Assembly (NCBI RefSeq): GCF_019424165.1
Contig: NZ_JAHZAA010000001.1
Coordinates: 186,001 to 250,000 of the forward strand
From: Desulfovibrio sp.
GTDB taxonomy: Bacteria > Desulfobacterota > Desulfovibrionia > Desulfovibrionales > Desulfovibrionaceae
Direction: 5' to 3'
Length of the DNA: 64,000 nt
The translations under genes and the position numbers were made by a program. The notes beneath the pieces are model-generated. The model was not told where the DNA came from and did no database searches. It saw nothing but the letters and a program-made list of their open reading frames with translations. Positions 17,624 to 27,172 of this stretch are shown here, piece after piece (position 1 is the first letter of the stretch; each line of letters opens with the position of its first letter).

Positions 17624-18246
17624 GCCCGCTTATCATTAAAATGCCTGCCTGCCCTGCGCGACTGGCTTTGACCGGTTGCCGCCCAACCCGACGAGCATCA
17701 GCTTATTTGATGCAATGCCATCCATTGCTTTGGCTCGCATGAAAATTCAAGGCCGTTGAGCTATCGCAAACAGCGATATTTTCCGCAGAGCGGCCAGACA
17801 TCTTTGGAGCACGGCAAGCAAAGAGCTTGCCCGCAGAACGGAAAAAATCTTTCCCGGGTATCCTGCTTTTTCTCCACGCTCACCGTACAGCCCCAAGATG
17901 CAAAACGCGCCATAAGCACCGCCAACAGCGGGCTGTGCTTGTGTTGTTTTTCTGTCAGGGCTCGGGCCTTTGTCGCTGTAGCATGGCACACAGACAGTCA
18001 GACCCCCCCCACAGTTTTCGGGCAAAGCGAAAGTAAACGATGGCATTGCGCGGCGCGCAGGGAGGGAAGCTCCCGAAGCAGGGGCCGCGCCAGCGGCCCC
18101 GTCCCCTCCCGCAGATCAGGAGAATGCTTGTAGCAGATTAAGCAGAAATAAAGATTTTGTGGGCTGGGAACGTGAAGAGGGACCCCTTTTGCAAAGGGGT
18201 CCCTCCACAAGCATTTCAAAGTGAAAGTGCTCTAATCCGCCAGCGG
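17624..18246. other. Intergenic region between convergent genes
   Basis: About 620 bases with no credible gene. It contains TATCGC (17762-17767) and GCGATA (17773-17778) followed by TTTT, a weak terminator for the upstream gene, and a perfect 13-bp hairpin at 18177-18205. A poly-C tract lies near 18001-18010. Confidence 0.5.
18177..18205. terminator. Perfect 13-bp hairpin downstream of the aconitase gene
   Basis: GAGGGACCCCTTT and AAAGGGGTCCCTC separated by TGC. It lies about 40 bases beyond the aconitase stop on the minus strand. There is no T-run, so it may stabilise the mRNA end or act as an atypical terminator. Confidence 0.55.
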
Positions 18247-20553
18247 TTACGCGTTGCGTGTGGCGTTATAGAAGTTGATCAGGCAGCCATCAAGGATGAT
18301 CTGGCGTTCGTCATCGGTCAGATCCTTGAGGGTAAGGGCGATCTGCTCGCTCGTACCGTTTTCGCGCACAATATGGGCCAGCAGGGTGGGGTCGGCCTCC
18401 TGCACGGCCTTGCGCACGTGAGGCACGGCAAGCCAGTCGCCAACCTGAAGTACGCCGGCAAGATCCTCATCAACAATGAAGGGCAGCATGCCCCAGTTGA
18501 TCAGGTTGGAGCGGTAGCGCTTGGTGGCATACTCCACAGCCAGGTTGGCCCATCCGCCCAGCACTTTCTGGCAGGATGCCGCCTGTTCGCGCGCCGAACC
18601 ATCACCAGGCTTGACGGCAAAGATGGTGGAGCCGATGCCCACATTCGCAAGATCGGTTCCGTTTTGCGGGATATTCAGGCCGCAGCGGGCAAAGAGCGCG
18701 CGCACCTGTGCCACAAGGTCCGCATCGGCCGCATTGGACAGCCGTGTTTTTTCAAGGAGGTTGACGGCCTTGGCGCGCTCCACATAGCCGGGGTCCTTGC
18801 GTGACAGGGTGTATTCCGCCAGTTTGAGCGGGTTGGAGCGCAGGGATGAGGTCTCGCCCGAAGGGATAAGCTCATCCGTGGTGGTCACGGGGTCGGTGAT
18901 AACACAGGCGACCTGAAGCAGCAGGTGTTCGGGCAGGGCGCTCATGGCGGGCCAGTCCGCAATATTGGGGCCGAAAATCAGCGGTGTTTCGGGCTTGGCC
19001 TGACCAAAGCCGTTGTAAACGCGACGATGGTAGATCAGCGGCTCGAAACGGTAATCAAGGCTGACGTCCGCAAGGCCGGGGGCGTTCCAGTCCAGATCCG
19101 TGGCGGGGGTCAGGCGGCCGCCATTGGCCGCCGTGGCGGCAATGGAGCGGGCATCCATAAGGGCCACGGCAGAAAGCTGCCCGTTGGCCGGTTTTGAGCC
19201 CTCACGGTTGGGGAAGTTTCGGGTGGTGTGGCGGATGGACAGGGCGCCGTGTGCCGGAGTGTCACCCGCGCCGAAACACGGACCGCAGAAGGCGTTTTTC
19301 ATCACTGCGCCCGAGGCCATCAATCTGGCCGTGGAGCCGTTGTTGACCAGGGCCAGGCCCTGCGGTTCGCTGGCAGGGTAGACGGAGAGGCTGAAGGCAA
19401 GATTGCCCGTGCTTTTGCCGTCCAGAATGGCGGCGGCCAGGGTGATGTTTTCAAAGCTGCCGCCCGCGCAGCCCGCAATGATGCCCTGGTCTACCCACAG
19501 GCCGCCATCGCGGATTTTGCCGCAAAGGTTGAGGCCCCTGGCGGCATCGCCAAACTGGCGACGGGCCTCGTCTTCCACATGGGCCAGAAGCTCGGGGGCG
19601 TGTTTTGCAACCTCGGCCACGGGGTAGGCGTTGCTGGGGTGAAAGGGCAGGGCGATCATAGGCACGATCTTGCCGAGATCAATGCGTATAAGGCCGTCAT
19701 ACGCTGCCGGGCCTTCAAGGCGCAGTTCGGCGTAATCGCCGGGGCGGCCATGCTGCTCAAGATAGCGGGCCACTTTGGCATCTGTGGTCCAGATGGACGA
19801 AAGACAGGTGGTTTCGGTGGTCATGACATCGATGCCGCAACGGTATTCCACCGAAAGGCCATCCACGCCGGGACCCATAAATTCCAGCACCTTGTTTTTC
19901 ACAAAACCGTTTTTGAAAACAGCGGCAATCAGGGCCAGGGCTACGTCCTGCGGGCCTACGCCGGGGCGCGGCGCGCCTTCGAGCCATACGGCGATTTTCT
20001 GCGGATCGGCCACGTCGTAGGTTTTGCCGAGCAACTGTTTGACCAGTTCCGGCCCGCCTTCGCCCACAGCCATAACGCCCAGCGCGCCATAACGGGTATG
20101 GCTGTCGGAACCCAAAATCATGCCACCGCATTTTGTCATCATTTCACGTACATATTGATGTATGACCGCCAGATGCGGGGGAACGAAGATGCCGCCGTAC
20201 TTTTGGGCGGCCGCAAGGCCGAAAAGGTGGTCGTCTTCGTTAATGGTTCCGCCCACGGCGCAAAGGCTGTTGTGGCAGTTTGTCAGGGCGTAGGGAACGG
20301 GAAATTCCGTAAGGCCGCTGGCCCGCGCTGTCTGGATAATGCCCACATACGTGATGTCGTGCGAGGCCAGGGCGTCAAAGCGGATGCGCAGCACGTTTTC
20401 CCCTTCCGGGGCTGTGTTGTGCGCGGAAAGAATGCGCGCGGCCAGACTGTTTTTGCGCGCGGCCTCCACATCCACGCCTTTGGCGCGGGCCTCTTCGGCA
20501 CTGCGGATGGTGTTTCCATCAATGACAACGGCATTGCTTATGAGTTCAATCAT
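18247..20553 (-). CDS. Aconitase-family hydratase (probable aconitate hydratase)
   Basis: A 768-residue protein. The [4Fe-4S] ligands are visible as Cys362 (IAGCAGGS) and Cys423/Cys426 (FCGPC). GSDSHTRYGALG near residue 150 is an aconitase active-site motif, and the C-terminal swivel-type domain contains GSSLRSNPLKL-like and VEYATKRYRSNLINWGMLPF stretches. It belongs to the YbhJ-like branch rather than to AcnA or AcnB. Its position at the end of the citrate synthase-icd operon supports citrate-to-isocitrate isomerisation. The ATG follows AAAGG; the exporter gene is 48 bases upstream. Confidence 0.88.
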   Translation of the reverse strand: MIELISNAVVIDGNTIRSAEEARAKGVDVEAARKNSLAARILSAHNTAPEGENVLRIRFDALASHDITYVGIIQTARASGLTEFPVPYALTNCHNSLCAVGGTINEDDHLFGLAAAQKYGGIFVPPHLAVIHQYVREMMTKCGGMILGSDSHTRYGALGVMAVGEGGPELVKQLLGKTYDVADPQKIAVWLEGAPRPGVGPQDVALALIAAVFKNGFVKNKVLEFMGPGVDGLSVEYRCGIDVMTTETTCLSSIWTTDAKVARYLEQHGRPGDYAELRLEGPAAYDGLIRIDLGKIVPMIALPFHPSNAYPVAEVAKHAPELLAHVEDEARRQFGDAARGLNLCGKIRDGGLWVDQGIIAGCAGGSFENITLAAAILDGKSTGNLAFSLSVYPASEPQGLALVNNGSTARLMASGAVMKNAFCGPCFGAGDTPAHGALSIRHTTRNFPNREGSKPANGQLSAVALMDARSIAATAANGGRLTPATDLDWNAPGLADVSLDYRFEPLIYHRRVYNGFGQAKPETPLIFGPNIADWPAMSALPEHLLLQVACVITDPVTTTDELIPSGETSSLRSNPLKLAEYTLSRKDPGYVERAKAVNLLEKTRLSNAADADLVAQVRALFARCGLNIPQNGTDLANVGIGSTIFAVKPGDGSAREQAASCQKVLGGWANLAVEYATKRYRSNLINWGMLPFIVDEDLAGVLQVGDWLAVPHVRKAVQEADPTLLAHIVRENGTSEQIALTLKDLTDDERQIILDGCLINFYNATRNA

Positions 20554-20601
20554 GGTGGCAGACCTTTTTGCTGGGTTTTGAGGTCGCTGGCGCGACGCCG
20601 G

Positions 20602-21306
20602 TTAGCGGGACTGCGCCGCGGCCAGTTTGAGGCCGAAGGCTATAAAGATAAAACCTGTAAAGCGTTGCAGCCAGAGCTGAAAGCGACTGCTTTCAAAAAC
20701 ATGGCGCACACGGCCGAGCATATAGGCCAGAGGCACATACCAGAGCAGGCACAGGGCCGACAGTATGCCGCCAAGCTCCAGAAACTGCGGGGCGAGTGGA
20801 GCGTGCGGATTCATGAACTGCGGCAGAAACGTCAGAAAAATGATGACGGCCTTGGGGTTCAGGGCATTGGTCAGAAAGCCCTGACGAAAAAACGACCACC
20901 ACTGGCGGCCCGTAAGGCGCGGAGCCGCTACAGTCTTTTTCATGACGTCGTGTGCCGGATCATTTTTTTGCAGGCCGTCTGTTAGCGGCGCAACCTTCAC
21001 TACCGCAGCGCCGGTCTGGCGGCCGTGGCGCAATGCCTGGATGCCGAGCCAGATGAGGTAGGCCGCACCCACGTATTTCAGGATGCTGAACCACAATACG
21101 GACTGCGCGATAATGGCGGAAATGCCGAGCATGGCGGCCGTGGTGTGCACACCGATGCCCAGGGCCACGCCGCAGGCCGCGGCCTGCCCCTGGGGGCGGC
21201 CGTCAAGCAGCGATATCTTGGCGATAAGGGCAAAGTCCGGTCCCGGCAGCATGACCAGCAGCGCCGCCATGGGTACGAACAGAAGCAGGTTTTCCATTGA
21301 AATCAT
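20602..21306 (-). CDS. LysE-family amino-acid/metabolite exporter
   Basis: A 234-residue membrane protein with about six hydrophobic helices. It has the LysE/RhtB signature near the N-terminus (VMLPGPDFALIAKISL) and LTNALNPKAVIIFLTFLPQF in the middle. Family members export amino acids such as lysine, threonine or leucine. It is embedded between icd and the aconitase gene, suggesting export of a product derived from 2-oxoglutarate, such as glutamate; this is inference. I chose the ATG at 21306 because AGGA lies nine bases upstream. Confidence 0.87.
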   Translation of the reverse strand: MISMENLLLFVPMAALLVMLPGPDFALIAKISLLDGRPQGQAAACGVALGIGVHTTAAMLGISAIIAQSVLWFSILKYVGAAYLIWLGIQALRHGRQTGAAVVKVAPLTDGLQKNDPAHDVMKKTVAAPRLTGRQWWSFFRQGFLTNALNPKAVIIFLTFLPQFMNPHAPLAPQFLELGGILSALCLLWYVPLAYMLGRVRHVFESSRFQLWLQRFTGFIFIAFGLKLAAAQSR

Positions 21307-21553
21307 GTGTGTTTTCCTGTCCTGCGGGGCGGCATGGCGCATCGGTACGATCAGATGCGCCATGCCTTCTGGAGATGTTTTGCCGTTGTTACGGCATGCT
21401 GTTCAAAAGTACCTGAAATTTTAAGGGATATTTTTTGTAACATACACGGCAAATAGCGTTTTGCCCTTGTGTGCCGCGTGTAAGGCACGGCATTTGTGGC
21501 AATCGTGCAGTGCCGCGCCAGAGTTGCGCTGGCCTGTTTTGGCAATACGGCTG

Positions 21554-22696
21554 TTACAGGTTGGCCCCGATGATATCGCCAAACTCCCGGCAGCCCACCA
21601 CGCGGGAGCCGGTGACCTGGGCGGCCAGGTCCTCGGTAACGGCCTTGCCCGCAATGGCTTTGCCCACGGCCTTGCGGATGCGCCCGGCGGCGTCGTGCTG
21701 CCCCAGGTGCTCAAGCATGAGCGCCCCGCACAGGATGACGCTGCCGGGATTGGCCTTGTCCTTGCCCGCAATGGTGGGAGCTGTGCCGTGGGTGGCTTCG
21801 TAGAAGGCCAGCGTGTCGGACATGTTCACGCCCGGCGCAAGGCCGAGACCGCCCACCTGGGCCGCCAGCGCGTCGGAGATATAGTCGCCGTTGAGGTTGG
21901 GCGTTGCCAGCACCTGATACTGCTCGGGACGCAGCAGCGCCTCCTGAAACATGGCGTCGGCTATGCGGTCTTTGACCACAAGGCGTCCTGCCACGGGTTC
22001 TTTTTCGGTGCAGGTGCAGTCGCCGAATTCCTGGGCGGCCACGTCATAACCCCATTGGCGAAAAGCCCCTTCGGTGAACTTCATGATATTGCCCTTGTGC
22101 ACAAGGGTGAGGCTTTCCTGCTTCTGGTCCAGGGCAAAGCGCAGTGCGCGGCGCACAAGGCGCTTGGAGCCAGCCTCCGTCATGGGCTTGATGCCCACGG
22201 CGGCATCGTCGCTGACCTTGGTCACGCCCAGCTCATCGCGCAAAAAGGCCACAAGCTTGCGCGCTTCAGGGGTGTTGGCGGCAAATTCCACACCCGCGTA
22301 GACGTCTTCGGTATTTTCACGAAAAATGACCATGTTGACGCGCTCGGGGTGCTTGACCGGGGTTTCCAGCCCTTCAAAGTGGCGCACAGGGCGGATGCAG
22401 GCGTAAAGGTCCAGGGTCTGGCGCAGGGCCACGTTAAGACTGCGGATGCCCGTACCCACAGGCGTACCCAGGGGGCCTTTCATGGCGAGTTCGGCATGGC
22501 GCAGGGCTTCAAGCGTAGCTTCGGGCAGGGGGTGACCGCTTTCTTTCACGGCTTTGTCGCCGGCCAGCAGTTCTACCCAGTCAAGGGTAAGGTCGGCCCC
22601 GGCGGCGCCAATGGCCCCTTCAATGACCGGGCGGGCAGCTTGCCAGATTTCCGGGCCAATGCCGTCGCCTTCGATCCAGTACACAGTCTTGCGCAT
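21554..22696 (-). CDS. icd: Isocitrate dehydrogenase (NADP-type)
   Basis: A 380-residue beta-decarboxylating dehydrogenase. The protein starts MRKTVYWIEGDGIGPEIW. It has the substrate loop FRENTEDVYAGVEF near residue 125, LVHKGNIMKFTEG near 200, the metal/substrate region NLNGDYISDALAAQVGG near 270, and HGTAPTIAGKDKANP near 305. It converts isocitrate to 2-oxoglutarate. The ATG at 22696 follows AAAGGACGGGGG. It lies 87 bases after the Re-citrate synthase gene and precedes the exporter and aconitase, forming an oxidative TCA branch operon. Confidence 0.95.
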   Translation of the reverse strand: MRKTVYWIEGDGIGPEIWQAARPVIEGAIGAAGADLTLDWVELLAGDKAVKESGHPLPEATLEALRHAELAMKGPLGTPVGTGIRSLNVALRQTLDLYACIRPVRHFEGLETPVKHPERVNMVIFRENTEDVYAGVEFAANTPEARKLVAFLRDELGVTKVSDDAAVGIKPMTEAGSKRLVRRALRFALDQKQESLTLVHKGNIMKFTEGAFRQWGYDVAAQEFGDCTCTEKEPVAGRLVVKDRIADAMFQEALLRPEQYQVLATPNLNGDYISDALAAQVGGLGLAPGVNMSDTLAFYEATHGTAPTIAGKDKANPGSVILCGALMLEHLGQHDAAGRIRKAVGKAIAGKAVTEDLAAQVTGSRVVGCREFGDIIGANL

Positions 22697-22783
22697 GTTC
22701 CCCCGTCCTTTTGTAATAGCAGTGAATATGAAGCAGGGCCGGGCCATCCCAAGCCCGGCCCCGGTCTGATGCTGAAAAACGGT

Positions 22784-24619
22784 CTAGTCCCCGTCGTCCA
22801 CGCTGCCGACCTCATGCTGGAGGGAGCGGGCGCGCTTGAGCAGTTCCTCAAGCTGAATATCCACACCGATCACCCCGGCAATATTGTCTTTTTCATCAGT
22901 GACGGCACAGGAAACCGTGATGATGAGCTTGCTCGTAAAGTGCGACTGGTACACGTCCATAATGTGCAGATCGCCGCTTTGCATGGGTTTTTTGAACCAC
23001 TCACGGCCGGAGAAGTCGTAGCCGATGGGCAGGGCTTCGTAGGTATCCTTATACACGGGGTCGGTGATGGCGGAGCATTTGAGGCTGCCTGTGGCATCCG
23101 TGAGGTAACAGTACTGGATAAAGGGGTATTCGCGTTCAAAGGCGTCGATCTTGGCATGGGCCTTTTCGCCGAAGTCCAGAAGGTCCTTGTCGCGGGCAAG
23201 ACGCACAAGCAGGTTGGCGGCCAGTTCGCCCGCGAGCTGCTTCATGTTGTCGAATTCTGAAACAAAAAGCTCGGGCATGAAGCGCTGTACCAGTGCTTCC
23301 ATTTCCACATGCGAGAAATTGGTGGTGCGCCCGGTTTCTTCATAGACAGCCATGATGGCATCGTAGATTTTGCCCACAGCAGGATGTTTTTTGGATATTT
23401 GCCGCTCTTTTTCAAGATTGAGATTGGTGTTGATCCAGTAAGCCACACCCGCGCGGCCCGTCTTGTCGGTGATGATGATGGGTACGGAGCGGCCAAGCAG
23501 GTGTCTGGTGTCGAAAATATTGTATATTTCTTCGTTCTTTGCCAGGCCGTCGGCATGCACGCCCGCGCTGGTGGCGTTGAAGTCGCGCCCCACAAAGGGA
23601 TAGTTGTGGGGAATGCGGTAATCCAGCTCTTTTTCAAAAAACTGGGCTACTTCGTGCAGCACTGTGGTGTCGGCGGCCGCGTCATCGCCCGTAAGGGAGA
23701 TATACTCCACAAGCAGGGCCTCAAGCGGGGTGTTGCCCGTGCGTTCACCAAAGCCGAACAGCGTGCTGTTAACCGCGCCGCAGCCGTTGAGCCATGCCGT
23801 GACGCCGTTGACGAGCACCTTGTGAAAGTCGTTATGCCCGTGCCATTCAAGCCACTGCCCGGGAACGCCCGCCTCGTCGGTAAAGGCGCGCACAATGCGC
23901 TGCACAGAGCGGGGCAGGGCTGCGCCGGGGTAGGGTACGCCGTAACCCATAGTATCGCACAAACGTATTTTTACGGGCATGCCGCTCTGGCGCGAAAGCT
24001 CCATGAGCTTCTGGGCCAGGGGCAGGCAGAAGCCGTAAATGTCAGCCCTGGTGATGTCTTCAAAGTGGCAGCGGGGTATGATGCCCCATTCCAGCGCCTG
24101 TTCGGCCATGCCCACGTACATGTCCATGGCCTGCTGGCGGGTTTTGCCCAGCTTGAGAAAAATGTGGTAGTCCGACACGCTGGTGAGCATGCCGGTTTCG
24201 TCAAACTCCATATCGCGGGCCAGCTTGAGGTCATCCTTGGTGGCGCGTATCCAGGCGGTCACGCGGGGGAAGCGGTAGCCGCGCGCGCGGCACACGTCAA
24301 TGCACTTGCGGTCCTTGGCGGAATACAGAAAAAATTCCGAAGCCGTGATAAGCCCCGTCTTGCCGCCGAGGCGGTGGAGAAAATCAAACATTTTCGCCAC
24401 CTGTTTGACCGTATACGGCGGGCGCGCCTGTTGGCCGTCACGAAATGTGGTGTCGGTGATGCGCATCTGTTCCGCAGGGCGCGGCGCCAGCAGCACTTCG
24501 TCAAAAGCAGTGCGGCAGATACTGGTATAGGGGAAAAGTTCACGGTAGAGCTGGGGGGTTTCAGGCTCCTGCATGACCAGGGTACGGCTGCCTCCGCTTT
24601 GGTGGATGATATTGCTCAT
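22784..24619 (-). CDS. Re-type citrate synthase (HMGL-like) fused to a Cache-like C-terminal domain
   Basis: A 611-residue protein. Residues about 50-440 form an HMGL-like/isopropylmalate synthase-type domain with RITDTTFRDGQQARPPYT, the metal-binding EWHGHND (His near 260), and CGAVNSTLFGFGERTGNTPLE. With icd and aconitase following, Re-citrate synthase (oxaloacetate + acetyl-CoA) is the best reading; homocitrate synthase is the alternative. Residues about 450-600 look like a Cache/PAS-type sensor (FIQYCYLTDATG, FSGREWFKKPM, ISCAVTDEKDNIAGVIGVDI), normally found outside the membrane in chemoreceptors. There is no membrane helix, so this domain would be cytoplasmic and possibly allosteric. 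The ATG follows GGGAG. Confidence 0.85.
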   Translation of the reverse strand: MSNIIHQSGGSRTLVMQEPETPQLYRELFPYTSICRTAFDEVLLAPRPAEQMRITDTTFRDGQQARPPYTVKQVAKMFDFLHRLGGKTGLITASEFFLYSAKDRKCIDVCRARGYRFPRVTAWIRATKDDLKLARDMEFDETGMLTSVSDYHIFLKLGKTRQQAMDMYVGMAEQALEWGIIPRCHFEDITRADIYGFCLPLAQKLMELSRQSGMPVKIRLCDTMGYGVPYPGAALPRSVQRIVRAFTDEAGVPGQWLEWHGHNDFHKVLVNGVTAWLNGCGAVNSTLFGFGERTGNTPLEALLVEYISLTGDDAAADTTVLHEVAQFFEKELDYRIPHNYPFVGRDFNATSAGVHADGLAKNEEIYNIFDTRHLLGRSVPIIITDKTGRAGVAYWINTNLNLEKERQISKKHPAVGKIYDAIMAVYEETGRTTNFSHVEMEALVQRFMPELFVSEFDNMKQLAGELAANLLVRLARDKDLLDFGEKAHAKIDAFEREYPFIQYCYLTDATGSLKCSAITDPVYKDTYEALPIGYDFSGREWFKKPMQSGDLHIMDVYQSHFTSKLIITVSCAVTDEKDNIAGVIGVDIQLEELLKRARSLQHEVGSVDDGD

Positions 24620-24852
24620 ATGCTCCCGCCGACTCGCGCTGAACGCGCGGAAAAAAGTTTTCCGGAGAAGGCCTGTTATAGCGGCTTACGGGGGTCTCGT
24701 CCAGTACGGTGCGCTGTCTGTACCCGGCAAAAGCGGCGCGTACGCACGTTTACCGGCCATCGGCACTTGCCAGAAGAGAAAAAATAAAGGATTGTCCCTG
24801 TCGGAGGCGTGTGGAAGCATGACTGTGCGGCGCGCCTTCTGAAGGAGCAGGC

Positions 24853-27060
24853 ATGTCGGATTGTGTGCGCTACCCAGCGCCGGGTTGCGTGGTGGAGTAT
24901 CTGGAGGGCAATGCCGTTCAGATTGCCCTTATTACTGAAGAGGCCGGGGGCCGTTTGCGTCTTTTGCTGCCCAACCGGCGGGAAACGCGGCTCAATGCGC
25001 CGCGCCTGCTGCCGTGGCTTGGTCCCATGTACAGTGCGGACCTGGGCAAGGAAGATGCGGTACGCCTGCTTGAGCAGCACCGGAAAAGCCGTGAGGAGCT
25101 TGCGGCTGACGTGCCTGTGATGGACGCGTGGGAACTGGCGCAGGGCGAGGTGGCTCTTGCCCCTGCACAATGGTTTGCCGAGCTTTTTGCCACTGATCCG
25201 GATTCCGATCAGGTGGCTGCCTACGGGCGCGCCCTGCTGGCCTGCAAAAGCCACTTCCGTTTCCAGCCGCCGGATTTTCAGGTTTTTCCCGCAGAAACGG
25301 TCGAAAAGCGGCTGACGGAAGAAAAAACCCGTCTGGAACGCGAAGCCCTTATCGCGGGCGGCGCGGCTTTTCTGCGTCTTTTGTGGGATGTGGCCTGCCG
25401 CAAACGCGACCTGCCGCCCCCTCCGGTCGAAGGTTCCGGCAACGGCGAATGGCCCGTCCCCGAGGTTGCCGAGCGCCTTGAAGAGGTGCTGCGTGTCCGC
25501 ATGACCGACCCCGAAGGGCAGGAGCATGAAACCCTGTGGCGCACGCTTGCCAAGGGCCTGCCTGATGTACCCCATTTGCCTGTGCAGTTGCTGATGGCCT
25601 GGGGCAAACTGCCTGCCCATTACAATTTCTGGCTGGACCGCGCGGGCTATACCCCCGGCGATAGCTGGTGGACGCCGCACCGCGAAGAGGTGGAGGCGCT
25701 TGCCGCCGCCGCTGTCGCAGGGGCCATGCCCTCTGTGCAGCCCGCGCCGGAAACGCCGTTGGCGGAAAGCCCGTTGCCGGAAAACGGCTGCTGCCCGGCC
25801 CCCGGCCTTTTGCCCGAAAGCCCGCTGCCCTTTATCAGCATCGACAGCGCCAGCACACGCGACGTGGACGATGCCTTTTACGTGGAAACCACGGCAGAGG
25901 GGCGCACGCTTACCCTGGCACTGGCCTGCCCCGCCCTGTACTGGCCTTTTGGCGGCCCGCTGGACAAGACCGTCCTGCACCGTGGAACCAGCATTTACCT
26001 GCCCGAAGGCGACTGCCATATGCTGCCCGAAGAGCTGGGAACCTCAGCGTATTCCTTGCTGGCCGGCCAGCAGCGTCCCGCCCTGTGCGTGCGGGTTCCG
26101 GTGGACGACAACGGGCATTTCGGCCCGTGCGAAGTATATCTTGCCCGTGTGAATCTGGCCGCCAACCTGACCTACAGCGACAGTCAGGCCGTGCTGGACG
26201 CGCTTGCCGCCGGAGAGCCCGCGGCTCTGCCCGACAATCCTGCCGCCACGCATGCCGGGTTGCTCGGCCTGGGGCTTGCCTTGGCGCGGCAGCGGCAGCA
26301 GGCCCGCATTGAGGGCGGGGCCGTCATTATGGACAGGCCCGACCCTGCCATCCGGCTGGAGGGTGAAGGGGCCGAGGTGCGCGTGCACGTCGGGCCGGAC
26401 TACCACGCCCCGGATGCGCAGATGCTGGTGGCTGAAATGATGATTCTTGCCAGCGCTGCCGTGGCCCATTGGGCACTGGAGCGGGAGATTGCCATGCTGC
26501 ACAGGGTGCAGGATGTGGTGCTGCCCCGTGAATACGCCGGCATATGGCATACCCCGCAGGACATGACGCGCATCATGCGCGCCCTGACGCCTTCAAGCCT
26601 TGAGGTGCAGGCCAGGCCGCACGCGGCCTTGGGCCTTGACCGCTATACGCCCATGACCTCGCCCCTGCGGCGCTACCCCGACCTTGTCAACGAGGCACAG
26701 GTGGTGCATTTCTTGTGTGCCGGGCAGCCCCGCTGGAGCGAGAGTACCCTGACCGAACTTTTGCAGACGCTCTCGCCCGTGCTGGATGCCGTAGGGCAGG
26801 TGCAGCGCTTCCGCCCGCGTTACTGGAAGCTGCTGTACTTCCGTCAGCAGGGCGACAAGGTATGGTGGCCCGGCGTGATCACGGAAGAAAACGATGCCTT
26901 TGTGAGTGTGAGCTTGCAGGATCAGGGCATGTTTGTGCGCGGCAGGCGAAAGCTCTTTGACGACAGGGCGCATCCCGGCCTGCGGGTGGATGTGCGGATC
27001 GGCAAGGTACACCCGCTGTACAATGAAATCATGATTCTGGAAGCAGCCACGGTGGACTAG
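24853..27060 (+). CDS. RNB-domain (RNase II/R-family) ribonuclease
   Basis: A 735-residue protein. The RNB catalytic core (about 330-640) has the acidic motif SIDSASTRDVDDAFYV, including the four-Asp Mg site, and YTPMTSPLRRYPDLVNE. The N-terminal 330 residues are unlike the cold-shock domains of E. coli RNase II and look like a lineage-specific region. A C-terminal OB/S1-like beta segment is plausible (about 660-735). It would degrade RNA 3' to 5'. The ATG follows AAGGAGCAGGC. It is transcribed divergently from the citrate synthase gene and followed by plsY. Confidence 0.88.
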   Translation: MSDCVRYPAPGCVVEYLEGNAVQIALITEEAGGRLRLLLPNRRETRLNAPRLLPWLGPMYSADLGKEDAVRLLEQHRKSREELAADVPVMDAWELAQGEVALAPAQWFAELFATDPDSDQVAAYGRALLACKSHFRFQPPDFQVFPAETVEKRLTEEKTRLEREALIAGGAAFLRLLWDVACRKRDLPPPPVEGSGNGEWPVPEVAERLEEVLRVRMTDPEGQEHETLWRTLAKGLPDVPHLPVQLLMAWGKLPAHYNFWLDRAGYTPGDSWWTPHREEVEALAAAAVAGAMPSVQPAPETPLAESPLPENGCCPAPGLLPESPLPFISIDSASTRDVDDAFYVETTAEGRTLTLALACPALYWPFGGPLDKTVLHRGTSIYLPEGDCHMLPEELGTSAYSLLAGQQRPALCVRVPVDDNGHFGPCEVYLARVNLAANLTYSDSQAVLDALAAGEPAALPDNPAATHAGLLGLGLALARQRQQARIEGGAVIMDRPDPAIRLEGEGAEVRVHVGPDYHAPDAQMLVAEMMILASAAVAHWALEREIAMLHRVQDVVLPREYAGIWHTPQDMTRIMRALTPSSLEVQARPHAALGLDRYTPMTSPLRRYPDLVNEAQVVHFLCAGQPRWSESTLTELLQTLSPVLDAVGQVQRFRPRYWKLLYFRQQGDKVWWPGVITEENDAFVSVSLQDQGMFVRGRRKLFDDRAHPGLRVDVRIGKVHPLYNEIMILEAATVD

Positions 27061-27172
27061 CGCGGCGTGTCCCCGAAGCGTGCGGCCCTGAGCTTTTCAG
27101 GACGCATGCGTGACCGCCCGGCGGCTATACATTCAAAAAAATGCAGTCCGACAGCGTGTTGTGGAGATACCC

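Noticed and set aside
17756..18133. Open frame of 125 codons
   Set aside because: Composition is not protein-like and includes a poly-Pro/Ser stretch from a poly-C tract; no ribosome site.
19228..20985. Open frame of 585 codons on the plus strand
   Set aside because: Antisense to the aconitase gene; composition is typical of a shadow frame in high-GC DNA.
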